DNA of 64,000 nucleotides from an uncultured Corynebacterium sp. (GTDB taxonomy: Bacteria > Actinomycetota > Actinomycetes > Mycobacteriales > Mycobacteriaceae), in assembly GCF_946223165.1 (NCBI RefSeq), contig NZ_CAMIBP010000009.1:15926-79925 (forward strand), given 5' to 3'. Each line of letters begins with the position of its first letter. Within the stretch, counting starts at the first letter, position 1. The position numbers and the translations under genes were made by a program. A model generated the notes under the pieces. That model was not told the origin of the DNA. It saw only the letters and a program-made list of their open reading frames with translations, and ran no database searches. Positions 1 to 7,520 of the stretch are shown here, in pieces.

Positions 1-1222
1 TCTTTTTCCCTAAAACTATGCTGGCGACGGTGGCCGCGAGCGTGGCGATGAGGCCCAGCCCCATCATGATAACGCCGGGCATGACCGCGCCAAGAAGAGT
101 GAGCAGGCCGCCCAGATTGATAAGTAGTGCGCGCGCCGGCCAGGCGTAGCCGGCCATCCTGCGCCCGGCGAAGACGCGCTCGCGCCCGCCGCCGCGCAGC
201 GTCGGGTTGATGTGCGAGAGCACGCCGGTGACCATCTGGAGCAGGCCCGCACCCAGGAAGGCCGGCAGTAGAGTCAGCGTGGTCAACCGCGGGAAGACGC
301 CCGCGAGGGCGGAGGCGGCGTCCGCGGCATCGATCGCCACGAGCCAGGCCATACCCGCCAGCACGCTTGCCGATGCCCCCGTCACCGCGCCGGTGCCAGT
401 GATCACCCCGGCCACGACAGGCTGCAGGACCATGCCCGCGGCGAGAACGCTAAGCAGCTGCGCGAGCCCCGCAGGCTGGTCCAACCCCACGGCGTAGAAG
501 ATGCAGGCGGCGGCCAAGCCCACGCAGTAGGCAGCCAGCGCGCGCGAGCAGCGGGCCTTGGCTACCTCCGAGATCCGGGTCGTGGTGAGCGTAGGCAGCA
601 GAGTGACCACCGTGCCCACGATGGTAAGCAGTGCAAAGCCCCAGATCATGGCGCGGGAGTGCGCGGCGATCATGTTCGAGTACTCCCCTAGGCCCCGCCC
701 AGCGCCCATGGCAAAGAGGACGGCGGCAATCATAAATCCGGCGGCCGCCACGTAGTAGGGCACGGTGACGGCAAACTGGCCGGACAAGGAACCGCGCAGA
801 GCGCGCCCGACGGAGACGAGCTGCCAGCCGAGCGCCCCGATAACGAGGACGGAGGCGACGTCCGCCGCCACTCCCCAGTCGTAGCCGGCGCGATCGACGA
901 GCAGAAGAAGCAGCCCCACCTGCACCAGACCCACGCGCGCGGCGACAGCGCGGTAGCTCTGCGTCGCGGTCCGTGTCAGCGCCTCGGCGAAGTGCGTCGA
1001 ATACGCCAGGATGGCGGTAGTGAGCGCGCCGAGGGTCAGCGGGTGGATGAGATCCCACCACACCACCGGCGCGCCGAAGCGGCTGGCGATGATGATTCCT
1101 GCACCAACGACCACCCAGAACCCGACGACGTAGAGCACGAGCGTGTGCCAGCGCCCCCGCGCGGCGAAGGAGACGTCCGAGAGCTGCTGCGGCGACTGCC
1201 CCGCCGGTTTCTTAAGCTCCAC
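1..1222 (-). CDS. Membrane domain of a probable Cu-type nitrite reductase / multicopper oxidase (partial)
   Basis: An open frame starts at GTG 1222 and runs off the left window edge, so only the N-terminal ~407 residues are visible. They form a string of about ten hydrophobic segments. Early on there is the pattern WWDLIHPLTLGALTTAI followed by YSTHFAEALTR, and later HSRAMIWGFALLTIVGT; I associate these with the membrane part that precedes the cupredoxin domains in actinobacterial nitrite reductase/multicopper oxidases. No copper-binding domain is inside the window, so the enzymatic call is an inference. The start overlaps the last 11 nt of the upstream NnrS-like gene, which implies translational coupling. 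Nearby molybdate-uptake genes and an ArnR-like regulator fit nitrate/nitrite respiration. It could instead be a stand-alone NnrS-like membrane protein. Confidence 0.6.
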   Translation of the reverse strand, partial: MELKKPAGQSPQQLSDVSFAARGRWHTLVLYVVGFWVVVGAGIIIASRFGAPVVWWDLIHPLTLGALTTAILAYSTHFAEALTRTATQSYRAVAARVGLVQVGLLLLLVDRAGYDWGVAADVASVLVIGALGWQLVSVGRALRGSLSGQFAVTVPYYVAAAGFMIAAVLFAMGAGRGLGEYSNMIAAHSRAMIWGFALLTIVGTVVTLLPTLTTTRISEVAKARCSRALAAYCVGLAAACIFYAVGLDQPAGLAQLLSVLAAGMVLQPVVAGVITGTGAVTGASASVLAGMAWLVAIDAADAASALAGVFPRLTTLTLLPAFLGAGLLQMVTGVLSHINPTLRGGGRERVFAGRRMAGYAWPARALLINLGGLLTLLGAVMPGVIMMGLGLIATLAATVASIVLGKK

Positions 1223-2300
1223 GTTGGGCCTCCATCCAGACGAGTGACACGCCGGTGAGTAGGAAGAGCAGCACCGCCACGATGTTGATGACGCCGCCCA
1301 CTTGATACGGCGCGGTTACCTCGCGCAGGTCGGACGTGACACGCAGGAAAAGACCGAAGTGGAGCAGAACGACCGGGACATAGAGCGCCCAGTGATACGG
1401 CATCTTCGTGCGCACCACCGCGGTGAGGATGGTCGGCGCATGGGCGAAGATCATGGAGATAACGAATCCCAAGAAGATGGTGTGGACGCTGGCGTCGTAG
1501 AGGTGGCCCGTCACGGACTCCCCGTAGCCCAGCCACAACGCACCGCCCAGGGTGAGCCAGGCGTATCCCACCAGCATGCATGCGGCGGTGTAGCGCGGCA
1601 GCCCGCTAGCCCGCACGAGGTTCTTGGCCACGTCGACCTGGGCGGTGGACACGGCGACGAGGATGAGCAACAGCCCCATGAGGCGGTAGCCCACTCCCGG
1701 GACCGCGATGAACACGACGCTGGCGCCGGCGAGGGCGAGGATAAGCGCGGCCAGCCGCCCTTCCGCGCGGGCACCGGCGATGGAGACGCGGGCGAGCTCC
1801 ATGCGCTCACCGATGATGGTCGCCACGGCGTAGAGCGCGGCCAGCGGCATGGCGGCCTGAAAGCCGCCGGTCGTGGCCCACTGAACGGCCGCCGCGACGC
1901 CGCCGATGACGCCGGTGGCCTGCACGAGCACGGCGTAGGTGGGCTGGCGGCGATGAATAACGGCGTAGATGCCACCCAGGACGAGGAAGCTGGCCGCAAA
2001 GCAGGCGACGGGGATGGCGCGCGGGGCGCCGGCAAGCAGGGTGAGCACGCCCGCCACGTGAAACGCCGGCCCGGCCCACGCCCACGCCTGCCGAACGGCG
2101 ACGGTACGCTCCAGCCCGATGGCGCCGCCGACGAAACCGAAGACCATGAGCGGCCCGTGGTCGCGCGCGAGGGACGCCGCCGCTCCGGCCGGACCCCAGG
2201 TCAGCCCCAGCAGCGAGGCTCCCGCCGCGAGACCGATGAGCAGCGCCACTCCCGCGAAAGCCAGGAAGACCACGCGGTGCACCACAGTTTTATTTTTCAC
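1212..2300 (-). CDS. NnrS-like polytopic membrane protein
   Basis: A protein of about 362 residues with roughly eleven to twelve hydrophobic segments and almost no soluble part. The stretch SVHTIFLGFVISMIFAHAP near residue 280 resembles the conserved histidine-containing segment of NnrS-type haem-copper membrane proteins, which are linked to nitric oxide and nitrite metabolism. It overlaps the next membrane gene by 11 nt, so both probably sit in one transcript. I chose GTG 2300 because it gives a short charged N-terminus followed by a membrane segment. ATG 2330 in the same frame is possible but would run through the divergent promoter. No clear Shine-Dalgarno precedes either start, so the mRNA may be leaderless. 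Family membership is by pattern only. Confidence 0.6.
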   Translation of the reverse strand: MKNKTVVHRVVFLAFAGVALLIGLAAGASLLGLTWGPAGAAASLARDHGPLMVFGFVGGAIGLERTVAVRQAWAWAGPAFHVAGVLTLLAGAPRAIPVACFAASFLVLGGIYAVIHRRQPTYAVLVQATGVIGGVAAAVQWATTGGFQAAMPLAALYAVATIIGERMELARVSIAGARAEGRLAALILALAGASVVFIAVPGVGYRLMGLLLILVAVSTAQVDVAKNLVRASGLPRYTAACMLVGYAWLTLGGALWLGYGESVTGHLYDASVHTIFLGFVISMIFAHAPTILTAVVRTKMPYHWALYVPVVLLHFGLFLRVTSDLREVTAPYQVGGVINIVAVLLFLLTGVSLVWMEAQRGA

Positions 2301-2303
2301 GAC

Positions 2304-2309
2304 TATAAT
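2304..2309 (+). promoter_or_regulatory. -10 box (TATAAT) of the DUF2249 gene
   Basis: A perfect TATAAT lies 51 bp upstream of the ATG at 2361, and an AAAGGA ribosome-binding site sits just ahead of that ATG. The -35 region is not obvious. The short divergent gap means both directions are probably controlled together. Confidence 0.5.
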
Positions 2310-2360
2310 CGTACTAATATTGCTATTCATACGAAAGCTCGACACGAAAGGATCGGCACC

Positions 2361-2615
2361 ATGCAGCTTCCGCTTTCCACCCAGGGCGGCACCATCCCCA
2401 CCCTCAACGCCTCCGAGATCCCCCACGCTGTGCGCCACGGCGCCATCCACGGCGCACTGGGCACCCTCAACGTGGGCGAGTCCATGATCCTCATCGCCCC
2501 GCACGACCCAATCCCACTGCTGAACGAAATCGATGCCCGCGAGGAGATCTTCGAGCGCGAGTATCTCTCCAAGGAGCCGACCGAGGTACACATCAAGTTC
2601 ACCCGCACCGCCTAA
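2361..2615 (+). CDS. DUF2249-type small protein
   Basis: An 84-residue soluble protein. It begins at ATG 2361 behind AAAGGA, inside a longer open frame whose upstream part is antisense to the neighbouring gene. The core GESMILIAPHDPIPLLNEID is the recognisable signature of DUF2249, with the His-Asp pair after IAP. DUF2249 domains recur next to denitrification, NnrS and hemerythrin-like genes, and the divergent NnrS-like gene here fits that habit. The biochemical role is not known. An inverted repeat follows 43 bp after the stop. Confidence 0.7.
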   Translation: MQLPLSTQGGTIPTLNASEIPHAVRHGAIHGALGTLNVGESMILIAPHDPIPLLNEIDAREEIFEREYLSKEPTEVHIKFTRTA

Positions 2616-2657
2616 GAGACCCGGTCACGTAGCCCCACAGAGCCCCACAGGCGCGAG

Positions 2658-2683
2658 ATTCCCAACATGTATATGTTGGGAAT
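2658..2683. promoter_or_regulatory. Perfect 11-bp inverted repeat upstream of modA
   Basis: ATTCCCAACAT and ATGTTGGGAAT face each other across a 4-bp GTAT spacer. There is no T-run directly behind it, so it looks more like an operator for the mod genes, or an mRNA hairpin after the DUF2249 gene, than a classic terminator. It does not match the E. coli ModE consensus as I know it. Confidence 0.5.
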
Positions 2684-2778
2684 TTCAGGTTTTAATAACT
2701 ATGCGGGTGTAACGTAGCGGCCGGACCTGTCTATTTTTCGGCTGCAACCCAGCCACCTTCCACATCAAGGATAAATAT

Positions 2779-3618
2779 ATGCGTATGCCTCGCCGAATCG
2801 CTCTCCCCACCGCTGCCCTCGCCGCCCTCGCCGCCGTGGCGTTGTTGGCCGGCTGTTCCAACTCGGAGCAGGACTCCACTGCGTCGAACTCCGCGGACTC
2901 TACCGCAGCCGGCCAGTCGGGTTCTACGGCCGATTCCTCCGCGGCGGAAGCCGTCGCACTCAACGTCTTCGCTGCCTCGTCCACGCGCGTCCTCAACGAC
3001 GAGCTGAAGGCCGCCGCCGCGGGCCTGGCCACCCCGGCCACCCTGACGTTTAGCAACGGCGGCTCCTCGGAGCTGGTGCAGCAGATCAAGGACGGCGCCC
3101 CGGCAGACCTGCTCCTCACGGCGTCGAAGAAGACCATGGATCAGGCCGTCGCCGACGGCACCGTCGAGCCCCCGGTCACCCTGGCCACCAACGTCATGGT
3201 CATGGTCGTGCCCAAGGGCAACCCGGGCGACATCCACTCCGTCGAGGACCTCACCGATGACAAGACCGTCGTCCTGTGCGATCCCACCGTGCCGTGCGGC
3301 GATGTATCGGCACACATCATCGAGGAGAAGGGCCTGAAAGTGAACGCTGATTCCCTCGAGTCGCAGGTCGCGGACGTTGTGGGCAAGGTATCTTCCGGCG
3401 AGGCCGACGCTGGCTGGGTGTATTCCACCGACGCGGCCGCCGCAGGTGATAGCGTCGAGGTCATTGAGATCCCGGGTTCCGAGGAGCACACCAATAGAAT
3501 CCTGGGCGCGGTCACCAAGGAGACCCAGAACAAGGAGGCCGCGCAGGGCGTCCTCGACCTGCTCGCTGATGACTTCGACACCACCTGGAAGGAGTACGGC
3601 TTCACCCCGGCGGACTAA
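2779..3618 (+). CDS. modA: Molybdate ABC transporter, substrate-binding lipoprotein
   Basis: A 279-residue exported lipoprotein. The basic N-terminus and hydrophobic stretch end in LLAGC, a lipobox whose cysteine is residue 26. A Ser/Thr/Ala-rich linker of about 30 residues follows, then a periplasmic-binding fold of the ModA type: LNVFAASSTRVLNDEL at its start, FSNGGSSELVQQI and GAPADLLLTAS in the middle, and VSSGEADAGWVYSTDA later, with serines in the usual oxyanion-binding positions. It should capture molybdate or tungstate outside the membrane and deliver it to the fused ModBC protein encoded 30 bp downstream. AAGGAT precedes the ATG. Molybdate supply would serve molybdenum-cofactor enzymes such as nitrate reductase. 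Confidence 0.9.
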   Translation: MRMPRRIALPTAALAALAAVALLAGCSNSEQDSTASNSADSTAAGQSGSTADSSAAEAVALNVFAASSTRVLNDELKAAAAGLATPATLTFSNGGSSELVQQIKDGAPADLLLTASKKTMDQAVADGTVEPPVTLATNVMVMVVPKGNPGDIHSVEDLTDDKTVVLCDPTVPCGDVSAHIIEEKGLKVNADSLESQVADVVGKVSSGEADAGWVYSTDAAAAGDSVEVIEIPGSEEHTNRILGAVTKETQNKEAAQGVLDLLADDFDTTWKEYGFTPAD

Positions 3619-3648
3619 CATCGCCGAGGCCACAGGCCCCGCCAGCCG

Positions 3649-5538
3649 ATGAGTATGCGTCCCACCGTCCAGCGCGTGCCCGCCGCGTTTGCCGTCCTCG
3701 GCATCGCGGCGGCGCTATATATCCTCGTCCCCGTCGTCGCCCTAGCCACCCGCGTCCCGTGGGGCACCCTGGGCGAGCACCTGGGCACCGAGGAAACCTG
3801 GGAGCTGCTGCGCATCACGCTGTCCGCGGCGGCGCTCGCCACGGTCATCACCACCTTCCTGGGCACGGGGCTGGCTTTGTGGGTTCAGGATCTCGGCCGC
3901 GCCTCGGGCGCCGTGCGGCTGCTCGTCTACCTGCCTTTGGCCATGCCACCCGTGGTTGGCGGCCTAGCGCTCACCGCCGCCGTGGGCCGCCGCGGTCTGC
4001 TCGCCCCGCTGCTCGACGCACTCGGACTCCAATTCGCTTTCGCCTTTTCCGGAGTCGTCGTGGCCCACATCTTCGTGGCGCTGCCCTTCGTTGTCGTGTC
4101 GGTGGACTCCGCCCTGCGCCAGCTCGATCAGGAAATCGTCGCCTCCGCCCGCGGCGTGGGTCTGGGCCCCTGGCGCGTGTTGGGCACCATCGTCCTGCCA
4201 GCCATCGCGCCGTCCATCTTCACCGGCGCGGCGCTCGCGTTCGCCCGCAGCCTGGGCGAGTTCGGCACCACCATCACATTCGCTGGCTCCATGCCGGGCA
4301 TCACGCGCACCATGCCGCTGGGCATCTACCTGGCGCGCGAGGATGGCCCGGAGGACGCCTACGCACTGTCCGCTCTGCTCATCCTGCTAGCCATCGCTTC
4401 GCTGGCGCTCGCCGGGCTGCCCGGTCTCTTCCGGCGCCGCCACGCCACCCGCGCCCACGACGTAGGCGAGATGGACGTCGCTACCCTGCGTGAGCTCACC
4501 GCCCCGACGGGCGGTGGCGCGCCGGTGACCGTCACCTCCGCGGGTGTTACCACGACGTTCCCCGCCAACACGATCTCGTCCGTCATCGGCGTCAATGGCT
4601 CGGGCAAGACCACTCTCATGCATCTCATCGCCGGCCGACTCACCGGCGCCACGGTCTCCGTCGGGGGCCGCGACCTCGCGGGCGTCCCCGCACACCGCCG
4701 CGGCATCGTCCTGCTGACGCAACGTCCCGGCCTGCCACGCACCTCGACTGTCGCCGGCGCCATCACCATGGTCACCCGCGACAAGGAGCGCACGGCCGCG
4801 CTTCTCGATGCCGCCGGCCTGACCGACCTCGCCAGCGTCCGCGTCCCCGACCTCTCCGGCGGCCAGGCCGCCCAGGTCGCCATGGTCCGCGCGCTCGCCT
4901 CCCGCCCCGCGGTCCTCATCCTGGACGAGCCGCTCGCCGCGATCGACGTCGCCGCCGCCGCACGCTGGCGCCGCTTCCTTCACGCGGCCGCCGGCGATCG
5001 CACCACTCTCATCGTCACGCACAACGCGCTCGACATCGCAGGGCTGTCCACGTACGCAGCGCTCCTCGAGTCGGGACGCGTCATCGCGGCCGGCCCCACC
5101 GAAGACCTCCTGGCCGCGCCGCCCAACCAGTGCGTGGCCGACATCGCAGGCTGGAACCTGCTCACCGGAACGGTCGTGTCGACCACCTCCACGACGGCAG
5201 CAATCTCCTGCGGCGGCACCGAGCTCACCGCGCACCTGTCCGCCCACGGCCTGGGGCCCCTGCGGGCGGGCGACGCTGCTCTGCTCACCTTCGCCCCGTC
5301 CGCTGCGCGCCTGGCCTTCTCCGGAGAGGTGCCGGTGGCGGACCACCTCAAGGAGCTCGGCGGCACCGTCATCGCCGTCGTGGCCGCCTCCCTCGATGAC
5401 CCACGAGTTAGCGTCGACGTGGGTTTCGGCATCATCGAGGTGCCCGTCGACGCCGCGGCGGCGGTCACCCTCGCTCCCGGCGCCGCGGTGCGCTGCCTCA
5501 TCGACGAGGAATCCATCAGCGCTCATGCCCGCGCTTGA
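3649..5538 (+). CDS. modB: Fused ModB-ModC: molybdate ABC permease and ATPase
   Basis: A 629-residue fusion. Residues about 10-265 are a ModB-type permease with several membrane spans and the cytoplasmic EAA-like loop (VASARGVGLGPWRVLGTIVLP). Residues about 300-480 are an ABC ATPase with Walker A GVNGSGKTT, signature LSGGQ, Walker B VLILDEP and H-loop THN. The remaining ~140 residues resemble a TOBE-type regulatory domain. ModB and ModC are separate genes in most bacteria. Here the frame is continuous, and the linker is only about 30 residues (RRHATRAHDVGEMDVATLRE region). The ATPase domain is short, with little sequence between Walker A and the signature. It follows modA by 30 bp and surely forms one importer with it. 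Confidence 0.88.
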   Translation: MSMRPTVQRVPAAFAVLGIAAALYILVPVVALATRVPWGTLGEHLGTEETWELLRITLSAAALATVITTFLGTGLALWVQDLGRASGAVRLLVYLPLAMPPVVGGLALTAAVGRRGLLAPLLDALGLQFAFAFSGVVVAHIFVALPFVVVSVDSALRQLDQEIVASARGVGLGPWRVLGTIVLPAIAPSIFTGAALAFARSLGEFGTTITFAGSMPGITRTMPLGIYLAREDGPEDAYALSALLILLAIASLALAGLPGLFRRRHATRAHDVGEMDVATLRELTAPTGGGAPVTVTSAGVTTTFPANTISSVIGVNGSGKTTLMHLIAGRLTGATVSVGGRDLAGVPAHRRGIVLLTQRPGLPRTSTVAGAITMVTRDKERTAALLDAAGLTDLASVRVPDLSGGQAAQVAMVRALASRPAVLILDEPLAAIDVAAAARWRRFLHAAAGDRTTLIVTHNALDIAGLSTYAALLESGRVIAAGPTEDLLAAPPNQCVADIAGWNLLTGTVVSTTSTTAAISCGGTELTAHLSAHGLGPLRAGDAALLTFAPSAARLAFSGEVPVADHLKELGGTVIAVVAASLDDPRVSVDVGFGIIEVPVDAAAAVTLAPGAAVRCLIDEESISAHARA

Positions 5539-5654
5539 GCCACCGAATTTCCCGTATTAAAAAGTGGCAAATATCGCACCACCTGCGTATATAACCTAAG
5601 ACTGTGCCGGAGTAAAATCGGTGCGCGAACGATGCCCTTTCCAAGGAGTTCCCC

Positions 5655-6353
5655 ATGACGACCTTGCCCCGTTCCTCCACGGAGCTCTTTCCAGAAGCCC
5701 TGCGCTTATCCCCGAAGCAGCGTGAGGTCCTCAGCACACTGCAGACCTTCCCCCAGGGCGCCCGTGCCGCCCAGCTCGCCGATGCCCTCGACATGCACGT
5801 CAATACCGCGCGCGGCCACCTCGACGAGCTCGTCCGCGTCGGCGCCGTCCGCGTCATTACCGCTCCAGCCAAGGGCCGCGGCCGCCCGTCGCTCATCTTC
5901 CAAGTGCGTATCCCGGATAACCGTTCTATTGCCGAGGAATACGTGGCGCTCATTAACCTCATGGCGGAGATGCTCGCGGGCAAGGAGGAGCTCGGGTCCT
6001 ATGGCTCGGAGCAGGCGCGTGAAATCGGTGCCCGCTGGGCGCAGACCACCGCCGGCCACAACGATGAAAACATGGACCCGCTTGCCCCGCTGTGCCGCAC
6101 GATGCGCGACATGGGATTCGATCCGACCATGAGCCTCGACGCCCTGGAAAAGAATGGCACCGCGGACATGGAGCTGCACGCGTGCCCGTTCGTCGCCGCC
6201 GGGGTCCACCCCACCCCCTTCGTCTGCGCCGTGCACGACGGCTTCCTCGCGGAGACCGCACGCGTCTCCATGGGCGGCAAACTGCAGCTCAAACTCGTGC
6301 CGAAGGCCGGCAACGCCATGTGCCGCGTGCAGGTGACGAAGACCAGCGCTTAG
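5655..6353 (+). CDS. arnR: ArsR/SufR-type regulator with four cysteines, likely ArnR
   Basis: A 232-residue regulator of the COG2345 type. A winged helix-turn-helix covers residues about 18-85 (LSPKQREVLSTL, then HVNTARGHLDELVRVGAV). The C-terminal part holds cysteines at 147, 177, 191 and 223, including HACPF and FVCAVHDGFL. In SufR and ArnR such cysteines bind an iron-sulfur cluster that senses oxygen or nitric oxide. In C. glutamicum arnR lies beside thrB and represses the nitrate-respiration genes. Here the gene is convergent with thrB (33 bp between stops) and next to mod and nitrite genes, so ArnR is the best guess. AAGGAG precedes the ATG. Orthology is inferred from family plus position. 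Confidence 0.65.
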   Translation: MTTLPRSSTELFPEALRLSPKQREVLSTLQTFPQGARAAQLADALDMHVNTARGHLDELVRVGAVRVITAPAKGRGRPSLIFQVRIPDNRSIAEEYVALINLMAEMLAGKEELGSYGSEQAREIGARWAQTTAGHNDENMDPLAPLCRTMRDMGFDPTMSLDALEKNGTADMELHACPFVAAGVHPTPFVCAVHDGFLAETARVSMGGKLQLKLVPKAGNAMCRVQVTKTSA

Positions 6354-6386
6354 GACGGCGTCCCGCGCAGGGCGCTCCAGAGCGTC

Positions 6387-7316
6387 CTAAGCCTGCGTCA
6401 CCTCGACGCGCACGGGCCCAGCGACCTCGAGCTCGAGGACGCGCAGGCCCTGTTCGCGGGCGTCGTCAAGGACCTTCGGATCGATAGGCTCGGTATGGAG
6501 CACCATGCAGGTCGGGCCGGCACCGGAGAGGTAGGCGGCGTAGCCCTTGTTGCGCAGGCGATTGACCCACTCGGCGGTCACAGGCAGGACGTCGGCGCGG
6601 TAGGGCTGGTGCAGGCGATCGCGCGTACCCTCCCAGAGCAGCTCCGGGTAGTGCTGGATGGCGGCGACCTGAACGGCGGTGCGGGAAACGTTGAAGGCGG
6701 CATCACCGTGCGTGACGTGCGAGGGCAGGACGCGGCGGACGGCCTGGGTGGAAGCGTGGAAATCCGGGACGAGTGCGGTGCCCTTGATGTCTGGGTGGAC
6801 GGGGATGGTCACGGCCTTGTACTCGGGCAGGGAGCGGCCGTCGACGGGCACGGTGGTCCAGGAGACGATGGCATTGCCCAGTACGGAGGCACCAGCGTTG
6901 TCCGGGTGCCCCTCGAAGGCGGAGGACAGCTGGACCACCTGGGCATCGGAGAGCGGGAAGCCGGCCAGACCGTTGGCGGCGGCCACTCCCGCGACGGCGG
7001 CGGAGGCGGAGGAGCCTAGGCCGCGGGACTGCGGGATGGTGTTATTGCAGACGACGCGGAGGCCAGGCACGGCGGCATCGGCGGCCTTGAGCGCGGAGCG
7101 GATGGCCTTGACCACGAGGTGGGAGCCGTCGCGCGGGAGCTCGTCGGCGCCCTCACCAAAGATGTCGACCTCGAGGCCGGACGGGATGACCTCGACCTCG
7201 ACGGTGTCGTAAAGCGAGAGCGCAATGCCCAGCGTGTCATAGCCGGGGCCCAAGTTGGCCGAGGACGCGGGGACGGTGACGATGGCCTTGGTGCCTACTT
7301 CGATGTCAATACTCAT
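6387..7316 (-). CDS. thrB: Homoserine kinase
   Basis: A 309-residue GHMP kinase that phosphorylates homoserine to O-phosphohomoserine with ATP, the penultimate step to threonine. The N-terminal motif PASSANLGPGYD (residues 16-27) and the phosphate-binding loop PQSRGLGSSASAAVAG (about 95-110) are characteristic, and GAGPTCM near the C-terminus is the third GHMP motif. It lies downstream of hom in the same direction with 204 bp between them, which may hold a small extra ORF. Length and motifs are normal and nothing suggests damage. Confidence 0.96.
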   Translation of the reverse strand: MSIDIEVGTKAIVTVPASSANLGPGYDTLGIALSLYDTVEVEVIPSGLEVDIFGEGADELPRDGSHLVVKAIRSALKAADAAVPGLRVVCNNTIPQSRGLGSSASAAVAGVAAANGLAGFPLSDAQVVQLSSAFEGHPDNAGASVLGNAIVSWTTVPVDGRSLPEYKAVTIPVHPDIKGTALVPDFHASTQAVRRVLPSHVTHGDAAFNVSRTAVQVAAIQHYPELLWEGTRDRLHQPYRADVLPVTAEWVNRLRNKGYAAYLSGAGPTCMVLHTEPIDPKVLDDAREQGLRVLELEVAGPVRVEVTQA

Positions 7317-7322
7317 AACGGC

Positions 7323-7487
7323 CTATCTTAGCCTATGGCCCGATAGAAAAACGCCGAAGGATGCGAGCACCAGCCAGGCCACAACGAGCACGGTGCGCCA
7401 CACGCGCAGGTCGCGCCGCAGGTGCCGGAATCCGTCCCGGAAGCGGGTGGGTTTCTGCGTCTCGCGCTTGTCGATGCCGCCCACCAA
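7323..7487 (-). CDS. Possible small membrane protein between hom and thrB
   Basis: A 54-codon frame starting at TTG 7487 (or GTG 7484) ends only 6 nt before the thrB start. It encodes a basic N-terminal half (RFRDGFRHLRRDLRVWR) followed by one clear membrane-spanning segment (TVLVVAWLVLASFGVFLSG) and a short basic tail. This charge pattern looks protein-like. The frame is the same as hom and stays open right after the hom stop codon. No Shine-Dalgarno is visible and the start codons are weak. I know no family for it, and it may be noncoding. Confidence 0.3.
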   Translation of the reverse strand: MVGGIDKRETQKPTRFRDGFRHLRRDLRVWRTVLVVAWLVLASFGVFLSGHRLR

Positions 7488-7520
7488 CAGCAGGGCCGTC
7501 AGCGCGGCGCCCGCGGCGCG

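Noticed and set aside
1302..2360. Extended N-terminus of the DUF2249 frame
   Set aside because: The upstream part is antisense to the NnrS-like gene. The promoter TATAAT and the AAAGGA site point to ATG 2361.
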